Both the position numbers and the translations under genes were made by a program. From NCBI RefSeq assembly GCF_028683095.1, contig NZ_JAJUBC010000025.1:1-64000 (forward strand): a stretch of 64,000 nucleotides of DNA, written 5' to 3'. Below are positions 46,215 through 54,475 of this stretch, one piece after another (position 1 is the first letter of the stretch; every line of letters begins with the position of its first letter). Below the pieces are notes generated by a model. That model saw nothing but the letters and a program-made list of their open reading frames with translations, searched no databases and was not told the origin of the DNA. The DNA is from Enterovibrio gelatinilyticus. GTDB taxonomy: Bacteria; Pseudomonadota; Gammaproteobacteria; Enterobacterales; Vibrionaceae.

Positions 46215-47699
46215 GTGGGTAAGAAGTTAGCAATGTTAATTGGAGTCTCCGATTACGAAAATGAAGCAAGTCTAGAGCCCTGTAGTCGAGACTTAGATCT
46301 AATGTCATCAATTATCAATTTAACTGAAAAGTATGATGACTGTCTTATTCTAAATAATAGTCCAAACAGTTCCTCAGCAAAGTCAGATCTTTCCTCGTTC
46401 ATACGTAAATATAATGACGATAATATAGAAGAAGTATTCTTTTATTATACAGGGCATGGAACCCGCTATGGAGACGATTTTCTTTATCTTTTTTCTGATT
46501 TTAGTTCAACGAAAGTCGAGCAAACGTCTTTAAGGAATAGTGAGCTCGACTCAATGTTAAAGTCCTTAAAACCAAATTTGGCAGTGAAAATTGTTGACGC
46601 ATGCCAATCTGGTACAGAATACATAAAGTCAAACAACGATTTGCAGGTTGTATTTGAGAAGTCATCTACAAATAACTTCAAAAAAACTTACTTTTTGTTT
46701 TCATCTTCAAACACTCAATCATCTATTGCATTGCCTGACTACAGCGTTTTTACAAAGAGCTTTGCTCGATCTTTACAGAGCTTTAATGGTAAAGATATTC
46801 GTTTCAGAGACATTATGGCGTACATATCTGATGACAACGCTGTACAGAAATATCAAACACCTTTGTTCGTGCAGCAAGCTGATAATACAGAAGTATTTTG
46901 TAACGTATCTGACCTTCTAAGTGAAAAGTTGGAGGAGTTACTCCCAGTTGTACAACTTACGGCACTTCCTCAAGGAGAAGAAAGTGTAGTGGAGGGAGGG
47001 AAAGCTGAGCTTTCAGAAGGTGAAAAGTTGATTATGGCTATTCGCGATAAAGCAAAAGATTACTGCAACGAAGAAGAATGTATGCAGTCTCTTTCAAAGC
47101 TATTTAAAGCGGTTCAGAATTTTGAATGGTCTGTCATATTTAATGAACTATACAATGTGGAAGTTGTTGTTGAAAGTGACTACAACAATTTAAATAACAC
47201 GGAGAGTATAGCGAATTGGATAAAGTCAAATAACGATAACTATTTCGCAAGGGTGACGTATAAAGACGAGAAATACCAAGATAAGGAAAAGGTAGTATAC
47301 GAGAACAAATCACTACATATCGCCGCATTTAGTGGGGAGAAACGTATAGAATATAGACCAGTAACTAGGTATAGAAAGGTTATCGATGGTTTTGTATTAA
47401 CAACTCCTTCTCCTGGAACTGCATTAGTTGTTTCACTTACCCCGACTGAAGAAAACTTACCTTGGTATCAGGTTTTTGTGACATTCGTTTTTTCAAAATC
47501 CAAGCTGACCGTTTTCTGTAAGTATGAAAGGCTTAAAGAAATGAGTTGGAACAATCGCGAACTTGGAAATTCACAAGAGTGGCAAATTGCCCACTGTAAA
47601 CTTTGTGATCATGATGAAATTCAAAATGTAATTAGTAGTCTATTGAAGCAAGCGGAGAGTTCCATTGTAAACGTTTTAACAAAACGTTTTGGAGAATAG
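46215..47699 (+). CDS. Caspase-like (peptidase C14) protease with unknown C-terminal domain
   Basis: A 494-residue protein. Residues 1 to about 235 form a caspase-fold peptidase: MGKKLAMLIGVSDYE at the start, catalytic His81 in FFYYTGHGTRYGDD and catalytic Cys130 in VKIVDACQSG. Both catalytic residues are present. Residues about 260-494 form a separate domain with no recognisable family, possibly an effector or recognition part. The start is GTG at 46215, with AAAGGGG upstream. Prokaryotic caspases act in regulated cell death and anti-phage systems, often with a sensor or pore-forming partner; no partner is obvious here. AT-rich, in the accessory region. Confidence 0.8.
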   Translation: MGKKLAMLIGVSDYENEASLEPCSRDLDLMSSIINLTEKYDDCLILNNSPNSSSAKSDLSSFIRKYNDDNIEEVFFYYTGHGTRYGDDFLYLFSDFSSTKVEQTSLRNSELDSMLKSLKPNLAVKIVDACQSGTEYIKSNNDLQVVFEKSSTNNFKKTYFLFSSSNTQSSIALPDYSVFTKSFARSLQSFNGKDIRFRDIMAYISDDNAVQKYQTPLFVQQADNTEVFCNVSDLLSEKLEELLPVVQLTALPQGEESVVEGGKAELSEGEKLIMAIRDKAKDYCNEEECMQSLSKLFKAVQNFEWSVIFNELYNVEVVVESDYNNLNNTESIANWIKSNNDNYFARVTYKDEKYQDKEKVVYENKSLHIAAFSGEKRIEYRPVTRYRKVIDGFVLTTPSPGTALVVSLTPTEENLPWYQVFVTFVFSKSKLTVFCKYERLKEMSWNNRELGNSQEWQIAHCKLCDHDEIQNVISSLLKQAESSIVNVLTKRFGE

Positions 47700-47736
47700 A
47701 CCTCGTGCATATGATCCTTTCTAACGTCAATAGGCA

Positions 47737-47778
47737 ATAGCATTCTTTTGGCTGCGCCAGCAGCCAAAAGAATGCTAT
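47737..47778 (+). repeat. Perfect 19-bp inverted repeat with 4-base loop
   Basis: ATAGCATTCTTTTGGCTGC (47737-47755) is followed by GCCA and by its exact reverse complement (47760-47778). It lies 37 bases after the caspase-like gene. No T-run follows on either strand, so it is not a standard terminator, though it could still end or protect that mRNA. Confidence 0.9.
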
Positions 47779-47792
47779 CGAACAACAAAGTC

Positions 47793-47819
47793 GTCTACTT
47801 CGTTTTCCCGTACCTGGAG
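47793..47819 (+). repeat. Dispersed repeat copy C, left part (split by the insertion sequence)
   Basis: GTCTACTTCGTTTTCCCG then TACCTGGAG. Joined to 49174 onward it rebuilds a copy of block 1 of the dispersed repeat. Confidence 0.7.
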
Positions 47820-49166
47820 GGCTCTTCTCCGCTTACGTGAGTCTGTAAAACGAACAAATAATCTATAACAGCAAGATTTATAATGGCTCTTTTCTTAACC
47901 TTTAGTGTTGTAGTTTGTCGTTATTATCATCTGCTCTATTTAACTTTAAAGGCCAATGCGTCCAGTCTGTATCCATTGAAAGGGACACCCATTCTGTACT
48001 CGTCAAATGTAAGCGTGATAGGCGATTCAAAGTGATTGATCCAGAGACAGGTGCGCCGCGCACCGTCGATCACTATGTTCGTCGTCGGCTATCTGATTTA
48101 CCTGTGAGTGGTCGTTCTTGTGTCATAGAAATTGAGCTTGCTCAGACTCGAGATAGACTTGGTAGAAGGTTGATTGAAGCAACTGATTTTGTTGTTAAAG
48201 GTAGCCGTTATACTGAGAGATTTTGCCATTTCATCAGTGGATTATGCCGTTATATGAGTATTCATGCTGTTTCTAAACACCTAGGCATCCGCTGGGAAAC
48301 AGTGAAAAACATCGATAAAGCATTTCTACTGTCCACCTTACCAGCGTTAGAACCTGAGAAGATCACCAGCCTTGTTCATATTGGCGTCGATGAAGTTGCC
48401 AGAGCTAAAGGGCACGACTATATGACAGTTGTTTATGACCTTGTTTCGGGGCAACTTATATGGGTAGACCACGGAAGAACTTCCAATGTTCTTATCAATT
48501 TTTTTGAGCAGTTATCACTCCAAACTAGAGATGGGATCCGAGCAGTATCAATGGATATGGGACAGTCATATCAATCGGCTGTAAGAAAAGTTCTCCCGAA
48601 TGCTGACATTGTGTTTGACCGATTTCACGTGATGCAAAACTACTCCCTCCTGATTAGAAAAGAACGAAATAAAGCGTTTAGAAATGGGACACACCACGAG
48701 AAGAAGATGCTGAAGGGGACGTTATTTTTACTCCTCAAGAATGCCCCAAAATTAAATGATAAACAGTCAGATAGGCTGGATGATTTACTTGAAAGCAATA
48801 AGACACTTTGCACAATTTATATGCTGAAGGAGCAACTGCAAGCTTTATGGGATGAGCCTGATTTTGACTCAATGATTACGGCGCTTGAAACTTGGTGCCA
48901 ACTTGCCAAAAAGACGAGGATTTTATCACTGATAAATTTTGCTGATGCTCTCTGGGATAGAAGAATCGGCATCTGCAATTACGCAAAATATAGGCTAACA
49001 AATGCCCGTGTGGAAGCAGGCAACGTATCTATTGGCCTTCTAAGGCGGAGAGCTCGCGGAGTTAGAGATACCGAATACTTTAAGTTAAAGATAAGGCAAA
49101 CATCGATTAAAGAGGCGCAATCTATTTTCTATCCTGAAATCAAGCTCACGTAAGCGGAGAAGAGCC
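47820..49166 (+). mobile_element. ISL3-type insertion sequence, 1347 bp
   Basis: One transposase gene is flanked by perfect terminal inverted repeats of 22 bp (left starting GGCTCTTCTCCGCTTACG at 47820, right ending at 49166). The outer flanks share CCTGGAG (47813-47819 and 49167-49173), a probable 7-bp target duplication; 8 bp is usual for the family. The stop codon of the transposase lies inside the right repeat. Ends and transposase are intact, so the element may be active or recently arrived. Confidence 0.92.
47915..49153 (+). CDS. ISL3-family transposase
   Basis: A 412-residue DDE transposase. An N-terminal zinc-finger/HTH part precedes the catalytic core: first Asp in HIGVDEVARAKGHDYMTVV, second in FDRFHVMQNY preceded by VSMDMGQSY, and the Glu in NARVEAGNVSIGLLRRRARG. 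The start codon is TTG and no ribosome site is clear; the N-terminus SLLSSALFNFKG looks like that of relatives, but an N-terminal zinc-binding segment with CxxC is not obvious, so the start or the N-terminal domain may be divergent. Length is near the family norm. Confidence 0.88.
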   Translation: MSLLSSALFNFKGQCVQSVSIERDTHSVLVKCKRDRRFKVIDPETGAPRTVDHYVRRRLSDLPVSGRSCVIEIELAQTRDRLGRRLIEATDFVVKGSRYTERFCHFISGLCRYMSIHAVSKHLGIRWETVKNIDKAFLLSTLPALEPEKITSLVHIGVDEVARAKGHDYMTVVYDLVSGQLIWVDHGRTSNVLINFFEQLSLQTRDGIRAVSMDMGQSYQSAVRKVLPNADIVFDRFHVMQNYSLLIRKERNKAFRNGTHHEKKMLKGTLFLLLKNAPKLNDKQSDRLDDLLESNKTLCTIYMLKEQLQALWDEPDFDSMITALETWCQLAKKTRILSLINFADALWDRRIGICNYAKYRLTNARVEAGNVSIGLLRRRARGVRDTEYFKLKIRQTSIKEAQSIFYPEIKLT

Positions 49167-49260
49167 CCTGGAGTTATCCGAAGCGATCACTTTAGAGCAT
49201 AAGGTCTAACTGACTTTTGTCCACATTTCAGTTAGCCTGCATCCCACAGACTTTGTGATC
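49167..49260 (+). repeat. Dispersed repeat copy C, right part
   Basis: It begins with CCTGGAGTTATCCGAAG, which continues block 1 across the insertion, and includes AACTGACTTTTGTCC at 49208-49222 (block 2). Block 2 here sits in a short inverted repeat CTAACTGA/TCAGTTAG. Confidence 0.65.
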
Positions 49261-49265
49261 ACCAA

Positions 49266-49290
49266 GCGACCATTTGAATGGTCGCGTTGG
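49266..49290. promoter_or_regulatory. Hairpin at the right edge of the accessory region
   Basis: GCGACCATT and AATGGTCGC form a 9-bp stem around TG, extended by CCAA/TTGG with one bulge. It lies 30 bases after the stop of the minus-strand GH3 gene and may be its terminator, although no T-run is present. Confidence 0.45.
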
Positions 49291-49318
49291 GGTGTAGCTC
49301 AATTCATAAGACGATTGT

Positions 49319-52093
49319 TCACACCTTCGAAATCGTTATTTCTTCTAGCACTAGGCCTGGCTTAACAAAATCAATATCTAACACGTAGAAGCCAGGTTGA
49401 AGCTTCACTTGCAGGCCTTCAACCGTCACGCGTTCACCGTCTGTCCCATTTGTTGGCAATGTCATACCAAATTCGCCGTTAAGAAATAAGCTACATGCTG
49501 ATTGCGCGAGCGAATCTCGGTCAAAGTGCATAACACCTTGGAATTGATAACTGGCCGGTTCGTTTACCTCAAGTGTTACTGATTTATTCACGTTAGTGTG
49601 TAGGCTCAACGTTTGCTCGGCGCGATGAATTGAACCTTCGGGTGCTTGATCTAAAGCCGCAAAGGACTTTATGGGTTCATAGGCTTTGAGAGGGCGCTCC
49701 ATAACAGGCGTGGACATAATGAAGCGACAAATGTTCATCGCGCTGCGTTGCAACTCACCGAGGGTTAATGTGTTGTTTGCTAACGCTTCTAAGGTATCGT
49801 CACCCATGATATTTGATTCTGCACCGTTGTGTTCTACCACCATATACAGATCGTTTTGAGCGCGTATCATGAAAGAAGTGAACGTCTTGCTTTCCTGTCC
49901 TGCGTTGATCGGGTCGTTCATTTTCGCCCACCAATCAGTCATCACAATGCCAGTGAAGCCCCATTCGTTGCGGAGGATTGTTGTATTCAAGTCGTAGTTA
50001 GACGCAGCCCAGTGCCCATTGACCGGATTGTAAGAGGTCATAATGGTGGAGGCTTTACCTTCCTTCACGGCGATCTCGAAAGGCTTGATATGGATTTCTC
50101 GAAGTGCGCGCTCAGACATCACGCTATCAACATCGACACGGGCAGTTTCTTGGTCATTTCCTGCAAAGTGCTTGATGGTACCTGAGACGCCAGCATCAGC
50201 GAGGCCTCGGGTTTGCGCCGCTGCCATGACACCCGTTATTAGTGGATCCTCTGAGAAATACTCAAAGTTTCGACCGTTCAGCGGGTGCCGATGAATGTTG
50301 ATCCCTGGGCCTAAAAGCGTATCAATCTGGTTTGCGCGTAACTCTTTGCCTATTAGGTGAAATAACGTTTCGTTGAGTTCTACATTCCATGTACAGCCAA
50401 GCAGTGTTCCTATAGGCACTTGAGTGGCTTTGTGACCGCTATCCATGCGGATCCCTGAAGGGCCATCTGCAGCCGAGGCCACTGGAATTCCCAAGTTAAA
50501 TAAGCAATCGGATAGCCCACCAAATGCAGACGCTGTGCCCGGCGTGACTTTAGGGCTACACATGCCTTCACCACGCACGATCATGGCGAGTTGCTCAGGT
50601 GACATTTGCGCGACAAATTCGCTCAAGCTCGCTTTGCCTTGCTTCACATCGATGAGTTTGATGCCTTTATCGCCCACTATCTCAAGTGGTTTGGGCATGT
50701 TTTCATGAATACGCTCAGCTAAAGAAATGGTGCGAACAGGCACAGTGTCGAGGTGAGTTTCGTAAATGCCACTTGGTTTTTTGTCGGCGGGTTTGATGCG
50801 GTCAAATGAGTCAACCGGTGCACACGCTTCGCTTAACGATTCAACCACGACTAGCGCATTAACGTGGTAGTCAGCGGCGATATGGTTTGCGTGGCGAATG
50901 CTGTCTCCTAAGAAAAATCGGTAGGTGCCAGATTCAAGTACATAGCTGTTACGATACCCCGTTGCGCCACTATCATCATACGAAGCCAGCATGCTTGCAG
51001 GCACGGAGATTCTCACAGAATCACTGTCGCTTGGCTCAATGACCTTTGTCTTGGCGAAACCGATTAGCACTTTTGCGGGCTTGCCTAATTGACCTTGTGG
51101 CGCTTCAACATATAGCTGCACCACTTCTTTGCTGGCGTAATCGCTACCAATGTTACTCACTTTGATGTCAAAACTTAGCAACGCCTTTGCGCCTTCGCCT
51201 TGAATCGAGAAATCTACGAGCTCACGAGTAAACGCGGTATAGGATAAACCCGCGCCAAACTCAAATTGAACAGAATCGGGTTGGAAGGTTTCAAAATATC
51301 GGTAGCCAACATAGATGTCTTCAACGTAAAGGTTACGGTCTTTACGTCCGAAATTGGCGGATGATGGGTAGTCAGAGAGTTGATGTGCAATGGTGTCGGT
51401 TAAACGACCACTTGGGGACTGTTGACCAGAGACGATATCAGCAAGCGCATGACCGCCTTCCATTCCCGCAGCCCAGCTATAAAGCACGGCTTTGAGCGAT
51501 TGTTTGTCTTCCAGCGTGTTTAACCACGACATGTCCATGATGTTTGAAACATTCATGACCACGATAACGTTCGAAAAGTGATGCGCCACTTTGGTGATCA
51601 TGTCGATTTCACAATCCGTTAAACGGTAGCTGCCTTGTTCATCGGCGTTGTCTTGATCTTCACCTGCGGTTCGTCCGATAAACACCATTGCTTTGTTCGA
51701 GCAGGCCGAAGCACTGGCGACAAGTTCATCTGACAAAGGCATTTCTTGTTGGAACCAAGGCTCGGCTGCCCAAGCGCCACCACCGTCATCGAAAGGGTGA
51801 TCGGCTATCCAGTCTTGATACACGGCTACCAAATCTTCATTGATGGTCATCGCGCTGTTGGCTCTAAATCCTTCTAGAACGCTGATGGCATAAGGAACAT
51901 TCACCGCACCCCCTGACCCCGTGCCACTTCGATAGGTGTCAATTTGGCAACGCCCAAACAAGGACACCACATCCTTTTCTTTCAAGGGTAAAACCGAGTC
52001 AGTGTTTTTTAAGAGTACGACGCCTTCAGCGGCAGCTTGTCGGCTTACCGAGACGAGGTTTCTTTGTGCATCATTGATTTCTTGTTTGTTCAT
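49319..52093 (-). CDS. GH3-family glycoside hydrolase with permuted domain order
   Basis: A 924-residue, probably cytosolic (no signal peptide) beta-glucosidase-like enzyme. The domain order is reversed from most GH3 proteins. The alpha/beta sandwich domain comes first (about 18-290, AAAEGVVLLKNTDSVLPL and SGTGSGGAVNV), then a fibronectin-like part (about 300-400, VVQLYVEAP), then the TIM barrel (about 500-800, with FEYFSEDP, KHFAGNDQE and the nucleophile Asp720 in GIVMTDWW). Such permuted forms are known from rumen bacteria. The start is ATG 52091-52093; a TTG two codons before is less likely. It is divergent from an AraC regulator. Confidence 0.9.
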   Translation of the reverse strand: MNKQEINDAQRNLVSVSRQAAAEGVVLLKNTDSVLPLKEKDVVSLFGRCQIDTYRSGTGSGGAVNVPYAISVLEGFRANSAMTINEDLVAVYQDWIADHPFDDGGGAWAAEPWFQQEMPLSDELVASASACSNKAMVFIGRTAGEDQDNADEQGSYRLTDCEIDMITKVAHHFSNVIVVMNVSNIMDMSWLNTLEDKQSLKAVLYSWAAGMEGGHALADIVSGQQSPSGRLTDTIAHQLSDYPSSANFGRKDRNLYVEDIYVGYRYFETFQPDSVQFEFGAGLSYTAFTRELVDFSIQGEGAKALLSFDIKVSNIGSDYASKEVVQLYVEAPQGQLGKPAKVLIGFAKTKVIEPSDSDSVRISVPASMLASYDDSGATGYRNSYVLESGTYRFFLGDSIRHANHIAADYHVNALVVVESLSEACAPVDSFDRIKPADKKPSGIYETHLDTVPVRTISLAERIHENMPKPLEIVGDKGIKLIDVKQGKASLSEFVAQMSPEQLAMIVRGEGMCSPKVTPGTASAFGGLSDCLFNLGIPVASAADGPSGIRMDSGHKATQVPIGTLLGCTWNVELNETLFHLIGKELRANQIDTLLGPGINIHRHPLNGRNFEYFSEDPLITGVMAAAQTRGLADAGVSGTIKHFAGNDQETARVDVDSVMSERALREIHIKPFEIAVKEGKASTIMTSYNPVNGHWAASNYDLNTTILRNEWGFTGIVMTDWWAKMNDPINAGQESKTFTSFMIRAQNDLYMVVEHNGAESNIMGDDTLEALANNTLTLGELQRSAMNICRFIMSTPVMERPLKAYEPIKSFAALDQAPEGSIHRAEQTLSLHTNVNKSVTLEVNEPASYQFQGVMHFDRDSLAQSACSLFLNGEFGMTLPTNGTDGERVTVEGLQVKLQPGFYVLDIDFVKPGLVLEEITISKV

Positions 52094-52262
52094 ATACAAT
52101 CACACAACCGTTCTAGTCTTGCTATCGTCATAGGTACTCTGACAATCAGCTGGATAATGTCGTTGAAAACATGTTGAAAATTCACGTTATTGAAAAGAAA
52201 TAGTATACTCGCGACGTGCGTGAAACTACCAATATGGCGACCAGAATAAGGAATCTAGCGAC

Positions 52263-53150
52263 ATGAGTGTCGTATACCAACTTAGAGCACATCAAAAGCA
52301 TAGCCACCTGAAATTTGCTTATCTAGACGGACATCATCATTGCGATTTTGCCTCACATAAGCATGATTTTGCTGAGTTGTTTTTTGTGATGAGTGGGAGT
52401 GGGAAGCATACGGTAGCGGGGCACGAGTACGCGATCAGCAAAGGGGACGTGTTTGTGATCAATGGCGATATTGAGCATGGCTTTAGGGACGTGAAGAAGC
52501 TCGAAATCGTTAACCTTATGTTTGACGCGAAAACGCCATTCTTTGAGCTACCGTCAATGCGTCAGTTGTCTGGGTATCAGGCTATGTTCAAGATAGAACC
52601 GATTGCCAGACAAACGACGGAATATAAACCGAAACTGTCACTGAGTAAGCAACAGTTACTTGCGTTCACCCACTTGCTGCATGACATCAGAATGGAATAT
52701 GAATCATCTCAATCCGCATTTGAGGTTGTGTTGACGGGTTTGATGCAACAATTGGTGATTAGGCTGGCAAGGATTTATCAAGATAGCAGCAGTGATTTGC
52801 CACCGACCACGATTGCGTTGAGCCGAGCCCTTGTGTTTATTGAACAGAACTTCAATGATGCCGAGGTCAATACCGATACTATCGCCAAAGCAGCATTTAT
52901 CAGTAAGCGTCAGTTAGAAAGGTTGTTTCGACAATTTATGGATTCATCGCCAAACCAGTATTTAAAGAAGGTTCAGCTTAGCTATGCGATAAAACTATTA
53001 GATAGCGACAACGACCATACTATTCAATGTATTGCGGAGCGTAGCGGTTTTTCCGACAGCAACTATTTTTCGAAGTGTTTCAAGCAGCAGTTTCGATATA
53101 GCCCGAGAGCCTATAGAAAACTGGCAATGGACGAGAGGCGAAAAGCCTAG
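52263..53150 (+). CDS. AraC-family transcriptional regulator
   Basis: A 295-residue regulator with an N-terminal cupin sensor (about 15-100; HHHCDFASHKHDFAELFFVM, GDVFVINGDIEHGF) and a C-terminal double HTH (about 190-290; AAFISKRQLERLFRQFMDSSPNQYLKKVQL and IAERSGFSDSNYFSKCFKQQF). It is divergent from the GH3 gene with 169 bp between starts, so it most likely controls that gene in response to a sugar. AAGGAAT lies before the ATG. Confidence 0.9.
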   Translation: MSVVYQLRAHQKHSHLKFAYLDGHHHCDFASHKHDFAELFFVMSGSGKHTVAGHEYAISKGDVFVINGDIEHGFRDVKKLEIVNLMFDAKTPFFELPSMRQLSGYQAMFKIEPIARQTTEYKPKLSLSKQQLLAFTHLLHDIRMEYESSQSAFEVVLTGLMQQLVIRLARIYQDSSSDLPPTTIALSRALVFIEQNFNDAEVNTDTIAKAAFISKRQLERLFRQFMDSSPNQYLKKVQLSYAIKLLDSDNDHTIQCIAERSGFSDSNYFSKCFKQQFRYSPRAYRKLAMDERRKA

Positions 53151-53215
53151 TTTCTCGCGTCAGTAAACCTCGCTGAATCCTGTTTCTTCAGGTTGTTTGG
53201 GTGTATTGGAAACGT

Positions 53216-53242
53216 GAAAAAAAAGCGCCCGTAGGGGGCGCA
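53216..53242 (-). terminator. Terminator of the amidohydrolase operon
   Basis: Stem GCGCCC (53225-53230) pairs with GGGCGC (53236-53241), followed on the minus strand by nine T. It ends the four-gene minus-strand operon. Confidence 0.8.
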
Positions 53243-53267
53243 AGGTCGTAGGGTGTTTCTATTGTGG

Positions 53268-54419
53268 TTATTTGGATAACTGGTCTTCAACCAGTGTCTG
53301 CCAGAACTGAACGCCTGACATCAGAATCTCGTCGTTGAAATCGTAGTGGGGGTTGTGTAGTGCTGTTCCACCGCATTCACCCACACCATTGCCAACCAGG
53401 ATGTAGCAGCCTGGACGCTCACGAAGCATGAACGAAAAATCTTCGCTGATGGTAAACGGCTGACACGCGCCGTTGACTTTATCTTCACCCGCCACTTTGA
53501 TTGCTGCACGTACGGCGTGCTCGGTTTCTTCCGCGCTATTGATAGTCGAGAGGAAGCTGTTGTTGAAGTGATACTCGTATTCCACACCCGCAGACATACA
53601 TTGACCCGCCACAATTCGCTCGATGGCTTTTTCAATTTTATGCAGAGCCTGATCAGTAAAGCTTCGGGTATCGCCTTTAATGGTTACGCGTGAAGGAATA
53701 ACGTTTACTGTGCCGTTGGTTTTGAATTCGGTCACGGAGATAACGGCAGTTTCATCAATCGCACTGAGATTGCGCGATACGATGGTCTGCATTGCCGTTA
53801 CGATCTGGGCACCAACAACGATTGGGTCGGTTCCCATGTGCGGCATGGCGGCATGACCACCCGTTGCGATCACTTCGATTTCAAAACTACTTTCGCTCGC
53901 CATTAACGAGTGAGGGCGAGTCGCAAAATGTCCTGCAGGAATTCCTGGCAGGTTGTGCATGGCGTATACCGCATCAATGTTCCAACGGGTAAATAAGCCG
54001 TCGGCAATCATGGCTTTTGCACCCACGCCGTGCTCTTCGCCGGGTTGGAAAATAAAGTAAACGGTACCGTCAAAATCTTTGGTTTGAGCCAGTTGATGCG
54101 CCGCACCAAGCAACATGGCTGTGTGACCATCATGACCGCAAGCGTGCATAACACCTTTGTGTACTGAGCAATGTGAGAAGGTGTTCTTTTCTTCAATGTG
54201 AAGTGCATCCATATCAGCACGAAGACCAATAGAGCGGTCACTGTTTCCACATTTTAAGATGCCAACAACACCTGTTTTACCGATGTTTCTGTGTACTTCC
54301 AAACCAAACTCTTCGAGCTTGTTTGCGACCATTTCTGATGTCAGCACTTCTTCAAAGCCAAATTCAGGATGCTTGTGAATGTGATGACGCCATTCAGTAA
54401 CGAGTTGTTTAATGGTCAT
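53268..54419 (-). CDS. M20-family amidohydrolase (N-acyl amino acid deacylase type)
   Basis: A 383-residue metalloenzyme of the hippurate hydrolase/IAA-amino acid hydrolase group. Metal ligands and catalytic residues are visible in RADMDALHIEE, HACGHDGHTAM, FQPGEEHGVGAK (general base Glu) and LHNPHYDFND. It should remove an acyl group from an amino or diamino acid. The start is ATG 54419, since AGGA lies 7 bases upstream; another ATG 12 bases earlier overlaps that site. It is last in the operon M24 hydrolase, maleate-isomerase-like, EamA, M20. Confidence 0.88.
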   Translation of the reverse strand: MTIKQLVTEWRHHIHKHPEFGFEEVLTSEMVANKLEEFGLEVHRNIGKTGVVGILKCGNSDRSIGLRADMDALHIEEKNTFSHCSVHKGVMHACGHDGHTAMLLGAAHQLAQTKDFDGTVYFIFQPGEEHGVGAKAMIADGLFTRWNIDAVYAMHNLPGIPAGHFATRPHSLMASESSFEIEVIATGGHAAMPHMGTDPIVVGAQIVTAMQTIVSRNLSAIDETAVISVTEFKTNGTVNVIPSRVTIKGDTRSFTDQALHKIEKAIERIVAGQCMSAGVEYEYHFNNSFLSTINSAEETEHAVRAAIKVAGEDKVNGACQPFTISEDFSFMLRERPGCYILVGNGVGECGGTALHNPHYDFNDEILMSGVQFWQTLVEDQLSK

Positions 54420-54475
54420 GGTGTTCCTCATGAAAATTGGGGCGCTGCGTGAGTGAGCAGCGCCACGTAGTTAAC

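Noticed and set aside
49291-49318. A tRNA-like string, GGTGTAGCTCAATT, at the right edge of the accessory region
   Set aside because: It resembles the 5' part of a tRNA for about 14 bases only; no anticodon arm, T-arm or acceptor partner follows.
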